From contig JAFQCH010000015.1 in NCBI GenBank assembly GCA_017416485.1, positions 1 through 63,616 of the forward strand: DNA of 63,616 bases, given 5' to 3'. The notes under the pieces were generated by a model. It did no database searches. It was given only the letters and a program-made list of their open reading frames with translations, and was not told the DNA's origin. Both the position numbers and the translations under genes were made by a program. Numbering within the stretch: position 1 is the stretch's first letter; every line of letters starts with the position of its first letter. Below, piece by piece: positions 33,755-42,375 of this stretch. The stretch comes from Clostridia bacterium. GTDB taxonomy: Bacteria > Bacillota > Clostridia > Oscillospirales > Acutalibacteraceae.

Positions 33755-34588
33755 ATGCCGCAAAACAATCTTGCACGCGGCGGACGTGTGTTTCCCATCG
33801 GAGTAGAAAAAATCATTCCGAATCCGCACCAACCGCGGAAAATGTTTCGTGAAGATGAGTTGCAGGGGCTTGCACAATCCATTGCCGCAAACGGTGTTTT
33901 GCAACCGCTGTGTGTGAGGCCGGCAGGGGAGCGCTTTGAACTGATTTCAGGCGAACGCAGATTGCGCGCCTCAATCATGGCTGGGCTCAAAACCGTTCCG
34001 TGCATTATTTGCGATGCAAGCGACAAAGACAGTGCTGTATATGCTCTGTTAGAAAACATTCAGCGATCGGATTTGCACTTTTTTGAAGAAGCAGAGGCTT
34101 TGCAGTGTTTACTTACACAACATTCTGTTTCTCAAACAGAAGCGGCGGCATTGCTCGGGCGCTCACAGTCGGCAGTATCAAATAAACTGCGTCTGTTGCG
34201 GATTCCCGTTCAGATCAGAGAACAAATACGGCGCGGCGGTCTTTCGGAACGCCATGCACGCAGTTTGTTGCGGTTTCAAACAGAAGATGCAATGAAAAAG
34301 GCACTGCGGCAGATATTTTTGCTAAATATGACTGCCGAACAGGCAGAAAAAGATCTGACAGCCGATGAACAGGAATCCACGCAAGAAACCAAACAGCGCG
34401 GAAGACGTGACAATCAGCGGCAAACAGCAGTGTTTAAAAACATTCGCATTTTTCTGAATACATTCAATCATGCGGTGGATATCATGCGTGATGCAGGTAT
34501 CAACGCAGGAACAGACGAGGAGGAAACCGACGAATACTACATTTTCACCGTAAAAATCCCGAAAACAAATGAAATTCGGGAGCCTTAA
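33755..34588 (+). CDS. noc: Noc-like nucleoid occlusion / ParB-family protein
   Basis: 277 residues from ATG 33755 (GGAGAG upstream). It has the ParB N-terminal fold: NPHQPRKMF, SIAANGVLQPLCVR, the CTP-binding GERRLRASIMAG and ENIQRSDL. A helix-turn-helix follows (VSQTEAAALLGRSQSAVSNKLRLL). Its place between rsmG and parA is the Noc position of Firmicutes. The N-terminal tail MPQNNLARGGRVFPI is short for a Noc membrane helix, so a second ParB paralogue is possible. No Noc-binding palindrome was recognised in the window. Confidence 0.78.
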   Translation: MPQNNLARGGRVFPIGVEKIIPNPHQPRKMFREDELQGLAQSIAANGVLQPLCVRPAGERFELISGERRLRASIMAGLKTVPCIICDASDKDSAVYALLENIQRSDLHFFEEAEALQCLLTQHSVSQTEAAALLGRSQSAVSNKLRLLRIPVQIREQIRRGGLSERHARSLLRFQTEDAMKKALRQIFLLNMTAEQAEKDLTADEQESTQETKQRGRRDNQRQTAVFKNIRIFLNTFNHAVDIMRDAGINAGTDEEETDEYYIFTVKIPKTNEIREP

Positions 34589-34683
34589 TCTTATCTTCCA
34601 CATCCATATCTTTCTCTTTCACACCCCATATCCAACACAGGCAGGCGGCAGAAATGCCGTCTGTCTGTGTTTTATAATAAATT

Positions 34684-34699
34684 TGTTTCACGTGAAACA
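34684..34699. promoter_or_regulatory. parS site 2 (upstream of parA)
   Basis: A perfect TGTTTCACGTGAAACA, 14 bp upstream of the parA -35 element. ParB loading here may also influence parAB transcription. Confidence 0.95.
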
Positions 34700-34713
34700 T
34701 TTTTAATTTAGAG

Positions 34714-34742
34714 TTGATTTTTGCATTCAGGTGCTATATAAT
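34714..34742 (+). promoter_or_regulatory. parA-parB promoter
   Basis: TTGATT (34714-34719), a 17-bp spacer and TATAAT (34737-34742), 55 bp before the start codon. Confidence 0.68.
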
Positions 34743-34796
34743 AAAGATTATTATAATAAATATAATACTTTATATATAAAAGGAAGTTTGCATACT

Positions 34797-35567
34797 ATGA
34801 TGGCAAAAACCGTGTCCATCCTCAATCAAAAAGGCGGGGTCGGCAAGACCACCACAGCAGTAAACCTTGCCGCCGCCATCGGTCTTGAGGGTAAAAAAAC
34901 ACTGCTTGTAGACATTGACCCGCAGGGAAACTCCACAAGCGGTTTCGGAATCAACAAAAGGGATATAAAACAGTCATCCTACGATGTGCTGACAGGGAAG
35001 TGCACCGCAGAAGAAGCCATCCTGCACACGGAGTTTGAGAATATCGACCTCATGCCCTCAAACATGAATTTAGCGGGTGCAGAAATCGAAATTATTGAAA
35101 TCCAGAACCGTGAAAGCCTTTTAAAACGCGCGTTGGCACTCGTTTGGGAAAATTATGACTATATTTTCCTGGATTGTCCTCCTTCATTGGGGCTTATCAC
35201 GCTGAATGCACTGACTGCATCCGACACTTTCATGGTGCCCATTCAGTGCGAATACTACGCGCTTGAAGGCCTGTCGCAGCTTATGGCAACCGTCCGCCAG
35301 ATCAAAAGATTATATAATCCTTATATTGACCTTGAGGGTGTGCTGTTGACCATGTATGACGGCAGACTCAATCTCACCCAGCAGGTGGTGGAGGAAGTCA
35401 AAAAGTTCTTCCCGAAAAAAGTATACACCACCGTCATCCCCCGCAATGTGCGTCTTTCGGAAGCACCGTCCTTCGGTCAACCCGTTATGTATTATGACCG
35501 TTCCAGCAAGGGCAGCGCGGCATATTGCGAACTTGCAAAAGAATTTTTAGGCAAACAGATCAAATAA
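34797..35567 (+). CDS. parA: Chromosome partitioning ATPase ParA (Soj)
   Basis: 256 residues from ATG 34797 (AGGAAG upstream; the adjacent ATG is also possible). It has the deviant Walker A motif NQKGGVGKTTTAVNLAAA, Walker A' VDIDPQGNSTSGFG and Walker B FLDCPPSLGLITLNAL. It binds DNA non-specifically in the ATP form and moves ParB-parS complexes. In sporulating Firmicutes, Soj also tunes DnaA activity, relevant here because dnaA is 10 kb away. It is followed by parB after 18 nt. Confidence 0.95.
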   Translation: MMAKTVSILNQKGGVGKTTTAVNLAAAIGLEGKKTLLVDIDPQGNSTSGFGINKRDIKQSSYDVLTGKCTAEEAILHTEFENIDLMPSNMNLAGAEIEIIEIQNRESLLKRALALVWENYDYIFLDCPPSLGLITLNALTASDTFMVPIQCEYYALEGLSQLMATVRQIKRLYNPYIDLEGVLLTMYDGRLNLTQQVVEEVKKFFPKKVYTTVIPRNVRLSEAPSFGQPVMYYDRSSKGSAAYCELAKEFLGKQIK

Positions 35568-35585
35568 AAGGGAGGAAATCCACCT

Positions 35586-36452
35586 ATGGCAACCAAAAAA
35601 GGCGGTCTTGGCAAGGGAATCAGCCAGCTTTTTGTTGAAAATGCACCTGAAGATGCACTCAACAGCGGGGCAACGTTGCTGTCTATCGGCGATATTGAAC
35701 CCGACCGAAACCAACCGCGAACCAATTTTGACGATACTTCATTGCAGGAATTGGCGGATTCCATCGCCGCACACGGCGTTCTGCAACCCATTTTAGTCCG
35801 TCCGCAGTCGGACGGTTCATACAGAATCGTAGCCGGTGAACGCCGCTACAGAGCCGCACGCATGGCAGGATTAACGGAAGTTCCCGTAGTGATTAAAGTC
35901 CTGTCCGATGCAGAAGCCGCCGCAATTGCTCTCATTGAAAACTTACAGCGCGAAGACCTCAACCCCATGGAAGAAGCCATCGGCATCAAAAGATTGATGG
36001 ATGAATTTGGTCTTACACAGAATGAAACCGCTGAAAGACTGTCCAAATCCCGTCCCGCCGTGGCAAATGCGCTGCGCTTGTTGCAACTGCCCGATGATTG
36101 CATTGAACTCGTGGCAGACGGAACCTTGTCTGCAGGCCATGCAAGAACCCTTTTGGGGCTCGAAAATAAAGAAATGATCTATGAAGTCGCACTCACCGTT
36201 TCCGAAAAGGGAATGAGTGTCCGCGATACAGAAAAACTCGTCAAAAAACTCAACAAACCCGTCAAAGAAACCGAAACGCCCCCTGTGGCGGCACACTATC
36301 ACAGTGAAGTAGCTCTTTCTTTGAGCACGGTGCTCGGCAGAAAGGTCAACATCGTGACCGCAAAGGGAGCAGGGAAGACCGGCGGTAAGATTGAGTTTGA
36401 ATTCTTTGATGATGACGATCTGCAAAAACTGGCTAAATTATTTGATAATTAA
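35586..36452 (+). CDS. parB: Chromosome partitioning protein ParB (Spo0J)
   Basis: 288 residues behind GGGAGG. Canonical ParB features: N-terminal KKGGLGKGISQLF (ParA-stimulating), PDRNQPRTNF, GERRYRAARMAGL and ENLQREDLNPMEEA (CTP clamp), the helix-turn-helix LTQNETAERLSKSRPAVANALRLLQLP, and the C-terminal dimer domain. It binds the two parS sites in this window and spreads as a CTP-dependent clamp. It lies 18 nt after parA and 21 nt before serS. Confidence 0.96.
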   Translation: MATKKGGLGKGISQLFVENAPEDALNSGATLLSIGDIEPDRNQPRTNFDDTSLQELADSIAAHGVLQPILVRPQSDGSYRIVAGERRYRAARMAGLTEVPVVIKVLSDAEAAAIALIENLQREDLNPMEEAIGIKRLMDEFGLTQNETAERLSKSRPAVANALRLLQLPDDCIELVADGTLSAGHARTLLGLENKEMIYEVALTVSEKGMSVRDTEKLVKKLNKPVKETETPPVAAHYHSEVALSLSTVLGRKVNIVTAKGAGKTGGKIEFEFFDDDDLQKLAKLFDN

Positions 36453-36473
36453 GGACATTAAGGAGATAAAACC

Positions 36474-37760
36474 ATGATTGATATTCGTTTTTTGAGAGAA
36501 AACCCCGAAATCGTTAAGCAGAACATCCGCAATAAGTTCCAGGACGATAAACTTCCCCTTGTGGACGAAGCCATTGAACTCGATGCCGAAAGCCGCCGCA
36601 TCAAGGGTCTTGCAGACTCTCTGCGTGCTGACCGCAACCGTTTTTCCAAGCAGATCGGCGGTCTGATGGCACAGGGCAAGCGTGAAGAAGCCGAAGAAAT
36701 GAAGAAAAAGGTTACCGAACAGTCCGCCGCATTGGCAGAAGCCGAAAAGCAGGAAGCAGAATTGAGTGAAAAACTCATGCAGATCATGATGGTCATTCCG
36801 AACATCATCGATCCGTCTGTTCCCATCGGCAAGGATGACAACGAAAATGTGGAAGTGCAGAAGTACGGCGAACCCCTCGTTCCCGATTTCGAAGTACCTT
36901 ACCACACCGATATCATGGAAAAATTCAACGGTATCGACATCGATGCTGCAGGCCGCGTTGCAGGCAACGGCTTCTATTATCTCATGGGTGACATTGCCCG
37001 TCTTCATTCCGCTGTTATCAGCTATGCAAGAGATTTCATGATCGACCGCGGCTTCACCTACTGCATTCCGCCTTTCATGATCCGTTCCAACGTTGTTACA
37101 GGCGTTATGAGTTTTGCCGAAATGGATGCCATGATGTATAAAATCGAAGGGGAAGACCTTTATCTCATCGGCACCAGCGAGCATTCCATGATCGGCAAAT
37201 TCATCGATCAGATGATCCCCGAAAACACCCTGCCGCAGACACTTACCAGCTATTCTCCCTGCTTCCGCAAGGAAAAAGGTGCGCACGGCATCGAAGAACG
37301 CGGCGTTTACCGTATTCATCAGTTTGAAAAACAGGAAATGATCGTTGTCTGCAAGCCCGAAGAAAGCCCGCTGTGGTTTAACAAGCTGTGGCAGAACACC
37401 GTTGACCTGTTCCGTTCGCTCGATATTCCCGTACGCACACTCGAATGCTGCTCGGGCGACCTTGCCGACCTCAAGGTCAAATCCATCGACGTCGAAGCAT
37501 GGAGCCCGCGTCAGAAGAAGTATTTCGAAGTCGGTTCCTGCTCCAATCTCGGCGATGCGCAGGCAAGAAGACTCAAGATGCGTGTCAAGGGCAAGGACGG
37601 CAACTACCTGCCGCACACCCTCAACAACACCGTGGTCGCACCTCCGAGAATGCTCATCGCCTTCCTTGAAAACAACCTCAACGAAGACGGCACCGTCAAC
37701 ATCCCCGAAGCATTGCGTCCTTACATGGGCGGCAAAGAAAAGCTCGTCCCTACCAAATAA
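36474..37760 (+). CDS. serS: Seryl-tRNA synthetase
   Basis: 428 residues. The N-terminal coiled-coil tRNA-binding arm (DSLRADRNRFSKQIGGLMAQGKREEAEE) is followed by the class II catalytic core: motif 2 FRKEKGAHGIEERGVYRIHQFEKQEM and motif 3 NNTVVAPPRMLIAFLENN. It charges tRNA-Ser and tRNA-Sec. It lies 21 nt downstream of parB, so it is probably read through from that operon. No T-box leader is visible. Confidence 0.96.
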   Translation: MIDIRFLRENPEIVKQNIRNKFQDDKLPLVDEAIELDAESRRIKGLADSLRADRNRFSKQIGGLMAQGKREEAEEMKKKVTEQSAALAEAEKQEAELSEKLMQIMMVIPNIIDPSVPIGKDDNENVEVQKYGEPLVPDFEVPYHTDIMEKFNGIDIDAAGRVAGNGFYYLMGDIARLHSAVISYARDFMIDRGFTYCIPPFMIRSNVVTGVMSFAEMDAMMYKIEGEDLYLIGTSEHSMIGKFIDQMIPENTLPQTLTSYSPCFRKEKGAHGIEERGVYRIHQFEKQEMIVVCKPEESPLWFNKLWQNTVDLFRSLDIPVRTLECCSGDLADLKVKSIDVEAWSPRQKKYFEVGSCSNLGDAQARRLKMRVKGKDGNYLPHTLNNTVVAPPRMLIAFLENNLNEDGTVNIPEALRPYMGGKEKLVPTK

Positions 37761-37804
37761 ATTGATAAAAAGCCGGACCATGCCATTTCGGTAATCTGTC
37801 CTGT

Positions 37805-37833
37805 TTGTCACATAAATGCAATTTATGTACGAT
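37805..37833 (+). promoter_or_regulatory. Promoter with spacer palindrome before dockerin gene
   Basis: TTGTCA (37805-37810), a 17-bp spacer and TACGAT (37828-37833). The spacer is almost wholly filled by the inverted repeat ACATAAAT-GCA-ATTTATGT (37810-37828), an ideal repressor or activator site. Confidence 0.55.
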
Positions 37834-37866
37834 ATTTCGTATTTTTATTAAAGGAATGTTTAATTA

Positions 37867-38721
37867 ATGAAAAGATTTGTCTGTTTCCTGCTTGCGGTCT
37901 GTGTTTTGCTGTCGGCATTTTCCGTGTTTGCATCGGCATTAACCCCCTCGCCGGAGGAAACCGTTTCGCCATACGGGGATGTCGATTTTGATAATTACAT
38001 CACCGCAGGCGATGCAAGACTTGTTCTGCGTGCATCCGTGGGTCTTGAAACGTTTGATGATTTTACGGCTTATATTGCAGATGTTGATTTTGATTCGGTT
38101 GTGAGTGCGGGCGATGCGCGTCTGATTCTGCGCATTTCTGTCGGCCTTGAATCGCCTTATATTGTTGACCCATATCACAAATGTAACTTCCGACAGGGAG
38201 ATTACTATTGCACAGAATGCCGCAGTGTGGAGCCAAAGCTCTTTGCACCGTTTGTGAATAACTGGATTATAAAAAAAATACACACGCAACAGGATGGGCT
38301 GTATTATTATAATTTCGGTGAAGGCAATGTGGTTTACACGATCATGACAGACAACGGCAGCCCTTTGGAAATGTTTTTTGCCTGCTCCTATGTGGATGAA
38401 AATAACATCGTCTATTCCACCCTGATTAACATTCATTACATCACGGGGGAAGACAGCGGTGTTTTTATGTGCTACGACGCTTTAACAGAAGAAATGTATG
38501 CACAAGGTGAATTCATTTACAACAAAACAACCTTTGAACGCAATGATATACTTCCCTTCACAACATATGAGGGAAATTCAGGCCTGCAAAGTGGATTTGA
38601 AAAATTAGCAGGAGAACAGTTGAGCGAGGTTCTGATTGCCGTGAAGACTTTGTTTGAGGCAGAATACTATCGACTGACACCCGAAACAATGCTTTTCCCC
38701 GCATTTGATTTTGACGAATAA
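37867..38721 (+). CDS. Secreted dockerin-bearing protein of unknown function
   Basis: 284 residues. A signal peptide (LLAVCVLLSAFSVFASA) is followed by an N-terminal type I dockerin (GDVDFDNYITAGDARLVLR and DVDFDSVVSAGDARLILR), then about 180 residues with two Cys in HKCNFRQGDYYCTEC and no recognised domain. The Ca loops have Phe in place of the usual Asn/Gly (DVDFDN), so calcium binding may be weakened. It probably forms an operon with the CHAP gene 30 nt downstream and is driven by a promoter with a palindromic spacer. Confidence 0.72.
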   Translation: MKRFVCFLLAVCVLLSAFSVFASALTPSPEETVSPYGDVDFDNYITAGDARLVLRASVGLETFDDFTAYIADVDFDSVVSAGDARLILRISVGLESPYIVDPYHKCNFRQGDYYCTECRSVEPKLFAPFVNNWIIKKIHTQQDGLYYYNFGEGNVVYTIMTDNGSPLEMFFACSYVDENNIVYSTLINIHYITGEDSGVFMCYDALTEEMYAQGEFIYNKTTFERNDILPFTTYEGNSGLQSGFEKLAGEQLSEVLIAVKTLFEAEYYRLTPETMLFPAFDFDE

Positions 38722-38751
38722 AACACAATCTGTTTTCACAAGGAGATTTTT

Positions 38752-39414
38752 ATGAAAAAGGCAATATCATTATTATTGTGTGTCATTTTGTTTGTTTGCG
38801 GCACGTTTTATGTTTTTGCAAACACAAAAACACACGAACAGATTGCGGATGAAATCATCGAGATTGCTCGTGCTGAGATAGGTTATTACGGTGACGGATC
38901 GAACAAGTTCAACGAATGGTACTACGGTACTCCGTCCGGTGCGGCATGGTGTGCGGTGTTTCTCGGCTGGTGTGCCGATCAGGTCGGTGTGCTGAACACG
39001 GCTGTTCCCAAACGTACAACCTGTGCAGGCATGATGGATTGGTACAAGGCAAAAGGGGAGTACCACACCGTGAACAGCGGCTATGTGCCGCAAAAAGGCG
39101 ACGTTGTGTTTTTTGACACCGACGGCAGCGGTATTTCACACCATGTGGAATTCGTATCCGAAAGCGGATATTTCACCGATGACAACGGAAAAACCTGCAT
39201 TTACTCCATCGGCGGCAACGCATCGGACGCCAATTTCGAGGGCGAAGACAACGTCATTGAGCGTTTCCGCACCATCGACCGCGAAAATGCCGTGGTGATG
39301 GGATATGCTCATCCGTCCTATGTACAGGAAAAACAAAACACACCGAATTTCTTTGAAAAACTGCGTGCATTCTTTGAACGGATCGTCGAATTTTTCCGCA
39401 ACCTGTTTTCTTAA
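38752..39414 (+). CDS. Secreted CHAP-domain amidase/endopeptidase
   Basis: 220 residues. A signal peptide ends near VFANT. The CHAP domain has the catalytic Cys in GAAWCAVFLGWC and the His in SGISHHVEFVSE. The last 21 residues (FFEKLRAFFERIVEFFRNLF) form a striking Phe/Arg/Glu amphipathic helix, a likely membrane-binding tail. The expected activity is cleavage of peptidoglycan crosslinks. A longer CHAP-dockerin relative lies at 54297. Confidence 0.82.
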   Translation: MKKAISLLLCVILFVCGTFYVFANTKTHEQIADEIIEIARAEIGYYGDGSNKFNEWYYGTPSGAAWCAVFLGWCADQVGVLNTAVPKRTTCAGMMDWYKAKGEYHTVNSGYVPQKGDVVFFDTDGSGISHHVEFVSESGYFTDDNGKTCIYSIGGNASDANFEGEDNVIERFRTIDRENAVVMGYAHPSYVQEKQNTPNFFEKLRAFFERIVEFFRNLFS

Positions 39415-39429
39415 CACAACAAAAAAATG

Positions 39430-39460
39430 AATCCCCCGGTTTCCCGGGGGATTTGATTTT
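39430..39460 (+). terminator. Intrinsic terminator after CHAP gene
   Basis: ATCCCCCGG (39431-39439) and CCGGGGGAT (39444-39452), followed by a T-rich stretch. Confidence 0.8.
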
Positions 39461-39469
39461 ATAAATCAG

Positions 39470-39498
39470 TTGCAAATGAAGGGGAAGTATGTCATAAT
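39470..39498 (+). promoter_or_regulatory. Promoter of GNAT-GH43 operon
   Basis: TTGCAA (39470-39475), a 17-bp spacer and CATAAT (39493-39498), 37 bp before the start codon. Confidence 0.6.
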
Positions 39499-39535
39499 AA
39501 AAAGGAGAACCTTTCATATTTCAGGAGATTGTGCC

Positions 39536-40045
39536 ATGCACGATTTTACTTATCTTTATCGCAAAAATAAAAGACGGTTCAAACAGTTAAAACCCCTTTA
39601 TGCCGCATACCGCCGTCAGACGGTCATAAACCACGGCGGTGAGGAGCTGTCCCTGGGTGTTTTTAAAAGAGAGCTTATGCGTGTTCTGCATCACACGGAC
39701 GAGTGCATCTGGAGCAACAATCCGCGGTGTTTCATTGTTCTGCACGAGGGGGACACGGTGATCGGCTTTGCCGACATCCGTGCGGTGTCAACCGACCTGC
39801 TCGAAACCGACTATCCTTACGGCACGGTAGAGGATTTCTGCATTGCAGAGGAATACCGTAACCAGGGCTACGGCAAAATTTTGTATGAACGTGTTGAAAC
39901 CGTACTGCGCAAAAACGGCACCAAAACCATTCTCATGACCCCCGATCCGAAAACAGGTGTTGCATTTTGGGAAAAGATGGGCTTTGCAAGCACGGATGAG
40001 TTTATTCCCGACACAAAATCGGTTGTTTACAGAAAAGATATTTAA
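39536..40045 (+). CDS. GNAT-family N-acetyltransferase
   Basis: 169 residues from ATG 39536 (CAGGAG upstream). The acetyl-CoA loop is EEYRNQGYGKILYERVE, matching the R/Q-x-x-G-x-G/A motif A. Motif B includes MTPDPKTGVAFWEKMGFAS. The acceptor is unknown. The gene lies 11 nt before the GH43-like gene and is probably cotranscribed. Confidence 0.82.
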   Translation: MHDFTYLYRKNKRRFKQLKPLYAAYRRQTVINHGGEELSLGVFKRELMRVLHHTDECIWSNNPRCFIVLHEGDTVIGFADIRAVSTDLLETDYPYGTVEDFCIAEEYRNQGYGKILYERVETVLRKNGTKTILMTPDPKTGVAFWEKMGFASTDEFIPDTKSVVYRKDI

Positions 40046-40056
40046 AGGAGAAAATT

Positions 40057-40980
40057 ATGCCTTATCTTTTTGCACATTTCAAAGAAAAACTGACGCCCGA
40101 CGGGGAACAGGTCTATTTCAGCATCAGCAAGGACGGTCTGAATTGGGAAGAAGTCAACGGCGGCAATCCGATTCTGACCGCAAAACTCGGTGAAAAAGGT
40201 TGCCGTGATATCACGGTCATGCGTCTGCACACAGGCGGTTTTGTTGTGCTCACCACCGATCTTTGCATCGTATATCGCATGGACGAAAACCACAATGTGA
40301 ATTGGAAAGAGGTCAACAGCACGGGCAGCAAGTGCCTGCGACTGTGGGAAACGGAAGATCTTGTGCATTTTTCGGATGAAAAACTCATCCACATGGGTCG
40401 CGATGACTTTGGCTGCCTTTGGGCACCCGAAATTTTCTTCGACGAAATCAATGAAGAATATCTCATCCATTGGGGCTCGACCCTTGCTGAAGACAATTTC
40501 ACCCACATGTCCATTTTCTGCTGCACCACCAAGGATTTTGAAACATTCAGCGAACCGAAACTGTATTTTACCAAGAACAACGAAATTCTCGATTCGCACA
40601 TCACGAAGATCGGGGACACTTACCATCTGTTTTACAAAAATGCCGACCATCCGCCCATGAATATGCACGCCACAAGCGACAATCTTTACGGTCCGTTCGT
40701 GCATGATGAAAAATTTGAGCAGTTCATGGCAGAAATGGGCAATGCAGGTGCCTATGAGGGACCGACCACCTACATTCTGCCCGACGGCAGATGGTGCCTG
40801 ATGCTCGACTTCTTCGGCTGTGAAAAAGAAAAAATGGGCTATGTACCGTTCATTTCAGAAACACCCGGGGTTGCCGAATTTGAACGCAGAGCCGACCTCG
40901 TTTCGTTCCCATACGGCTTCAAGCACGGCGGCGCCATTGAAATCACGGATGAAGAATATGAGAGATTAAAAAACATGTAA
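40057..40980 (+). CDS. GH43/GH32-like five-bladed beta-propeller protein
   Basis: 307 residues without a signal peptide. The repeats FSISKDGLNWEEVNGG, CLWAPEIFFDEINEEYLIHWGS and TLGDSH-like ILDSHITKIGDTYHLFYKN, with an acidic GAYEGPTTYILPDGRW, match glycosidase clan F/J propellers (alpha-L-arabinofuranosidase/beta-xylosidase-like). Candidate acids are Asp/Glu in APE, LDSH and YEGP. A cytosolic location suggests action on imported oligosaccharides, or a non-enzymatic role. Confidence 0.72.
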   Translation: MPYLFAHFKEKLTPDGEQVYFSISKDGLNWEEVNGGNPILTAKLGEKGCRDITVMRLHTGGFVVLTTDLCIVYRMDENHNVNWKEVNSTGSKCLRLWETEDLVHFSDEKLIHMGRDDFGCLWAPEIFFDEINEEYLIHWGSTLAEDNFTHMSIFCCTTKDFETFSEPKLYFTKNNEILDSHITKIGDTYHLFYKNADHPPMNMHATSDNLYGPFVHDEKFEQFMAEMGNAGAYEGPTTYILPDGRWCLMLDFFGCEKEKMGYVPFISETPGVAEFERRADLVSFPYGFKHGGAIEITDEEYERLKNM

Positions 40981-40990
40981 AAAGACCGAA

Positions 40991-41026
40991 AAAATCCCTT
41001 GTTCGCAGTGAACAAGGGATTTTCTG
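40991..41026. terminator. Bidirectional intrinsic terminator
   Basis: A perfect 14-bp stem AAAATCCCTTGTTC (40991-41004) and GAACAAGGGATTTT (41010-41023). It serves both the GH43-like gene and the convergent acyltransferase gene. Confidence 0.85.
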
Positions 41027-41031
41027 TATCC

Positions 41032-42345
41032 TTATTTATTTTTCTTCTGAATGTTTTTTTCTTTCCAGACCTTTTTATAAATGGCTTCGGTTGCAAATGC
41101 CATTTTTGTGACGGAAAATTCACAGTTGTCAGGGAATACATACCATGTGTCTTTCATGGTGTTCAAGTCAACACAGTCCTGTTTTTGACCGAAACGGAAG
41201 CGGTATTCCACATGCAGGCTGTTCTGCATGGAAGAATCCACATCCATATGCATCTTCTCACCGTCATAATCGCGAACAACATCCACATGGAAACCGGTCA
41301 TATCATGCACCATTCTGCCCTTGCCGATCGTGATAAAGCCCCAGCGGTTGGGCAGGTCATTGACATGGCAGTCGCTTTCAAAATAATATCTGCCCTCGTT
41401 GACCTCTTTTTCAACCTCTTGCTTTTCCCACAGATACCAGTCGGACGGGAATTTGAATTCGGTTTCACCTTTTTCGGCTTCCAGCTCACCGTAGTAATTG
41501 AGTGTCCACTTCTTGCCGCAGGCTTTGCAGAAAATATCAGCACCTTTGGAATCCATTTTATATTCCGTTTTGCAGGCAGGACACATATAAAGCGGCTTGT
41601 GTAAGCCCTCAGCGCGGTTTTTGCGTTTGACCTCCACGCGGTTTTCACTCTGCCAGCGCCAGTCATCATGATAGATGGCTTCGCGGATTTTTGCATTGAT
41701 CTCGTCAACGGATGCATCTTTGATTTCCTCGGCAGTAAATAACTGCGTAAACACAGCCTCCAGCTTTTTCGGAAAACGGGGAATATGATTCCCCCAGAAC
41801 GGATCATAAATATGGTGTCCCATGTTTTTATAAGTCACACAGGGAACACCCATCATTTTAACAAGCTGACCGAGAGAATCGGTGAGTGCATCCAGCTCCG
41901 TCACACCGCATTTTGAATAGCGTGCCTCCGGATAAATGCCGAAATTTTCGCCTGCCTCCAGTGCTTTTTTACACTGGATAACGGTATTCAGGTCAGAGGT
42001 ATATCTGCGCTTGGGAACACAGCCCGTACAACGCAGAAACAGCTCTCTGCCGATAAAATCATCCACCGCTGCAGGATAAATACCCGTATGCGGCTTTAAG
42101 GATGCTGCCATAACATAAAAATCGATAAACGCATTATGGTTACAGATGATGATATAAGGCGGCTTGATGCCATCCATACGCACCTTTGTGACATGCGAAC
42201 GAGCCATCCACTTGCGCAGCTGCAGATAATTCCAGCCTGCCACCGCAAGCACGATTTTATTCTGACGAATAAACGGCTTGTGCAGATCCATTCTTTTGGT
42301 TGCGGGAGCACCGACACGCTGATATCTGCCGATCCATCTTCTCAC
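41032..42345 (-). CDS. Acyltransferase (PlsC family) with C-terminal zinc ribbon
   Basis: 437 residues. The PlsC core at about 60-210 has the HX4D motif in IICNHNAFIDFYV and a motif III variant GIYPEARYSK. It probably acylates 1-acylglycerol-3-phosphate or a related lipid. After residue 260 comes a zinc ribbon (CPACKTEY and CKACGKKW) and a beta-rich tail of about 130 residues, so the protein is nearly twice the usual length. The tail's role is unknown; PlsC proteins with such extensions occur in Clostridia. Confidence 0.82.
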   Translation of the reverse strand: MRRWIGRYQRVGAPATKRMDLHKPFIRQNKIVLAVAGWNYLQLRKWMARSHVTKVRMDGIKPPYIIICNHNAFIDFYVMAASLKPHTGIYPAAVDDFIGRELFLRCTGCVPKRRYTSDLNTVIQCKKALEAGENFGIYPEARYSKCGVTELDALTDSLGQLVKMMGVPCVTYKNMGHHIYDPFWGNHIPRFPKKLEAVFTQLFTAEEIKDASVDEINAKIREAIYHDDWRWQSENRVEVKRKNRAEGLHKPLYMCPACKTEYKMDSKGADIFCKACGKKWTLNYYGELEAEKGETEFKFPSDWYLWEKQEVEKEVNEGRYYFESDCHVNDLPNRWGFITIGKGRMVHDMTGFHVDVVRDYDGEKMHMDVDSSMQNSLHVEYRFRFGQKQDCVDLNTMKDTWYVFPDNCEFSVTKMAFATEAIYKKVWKEKNIQKKNK

Positions 42346-42375
42346 AAAAACACATCCTTATTTTTCTTCACAGAA

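Noticed and set aside
34083..34295. 70-codon plus-strand frame within noc
   Set aside because: Overlapping frame inside a clear ParB-family gene, with no ribosome-binding site.
39430..39460. Possible Noc-binding palindrome (TTTCCCGGG)
   Set aside because: It is the stem of an intrinsic terminator and lacks the full ATTTCCCGGGAAAT consensus.
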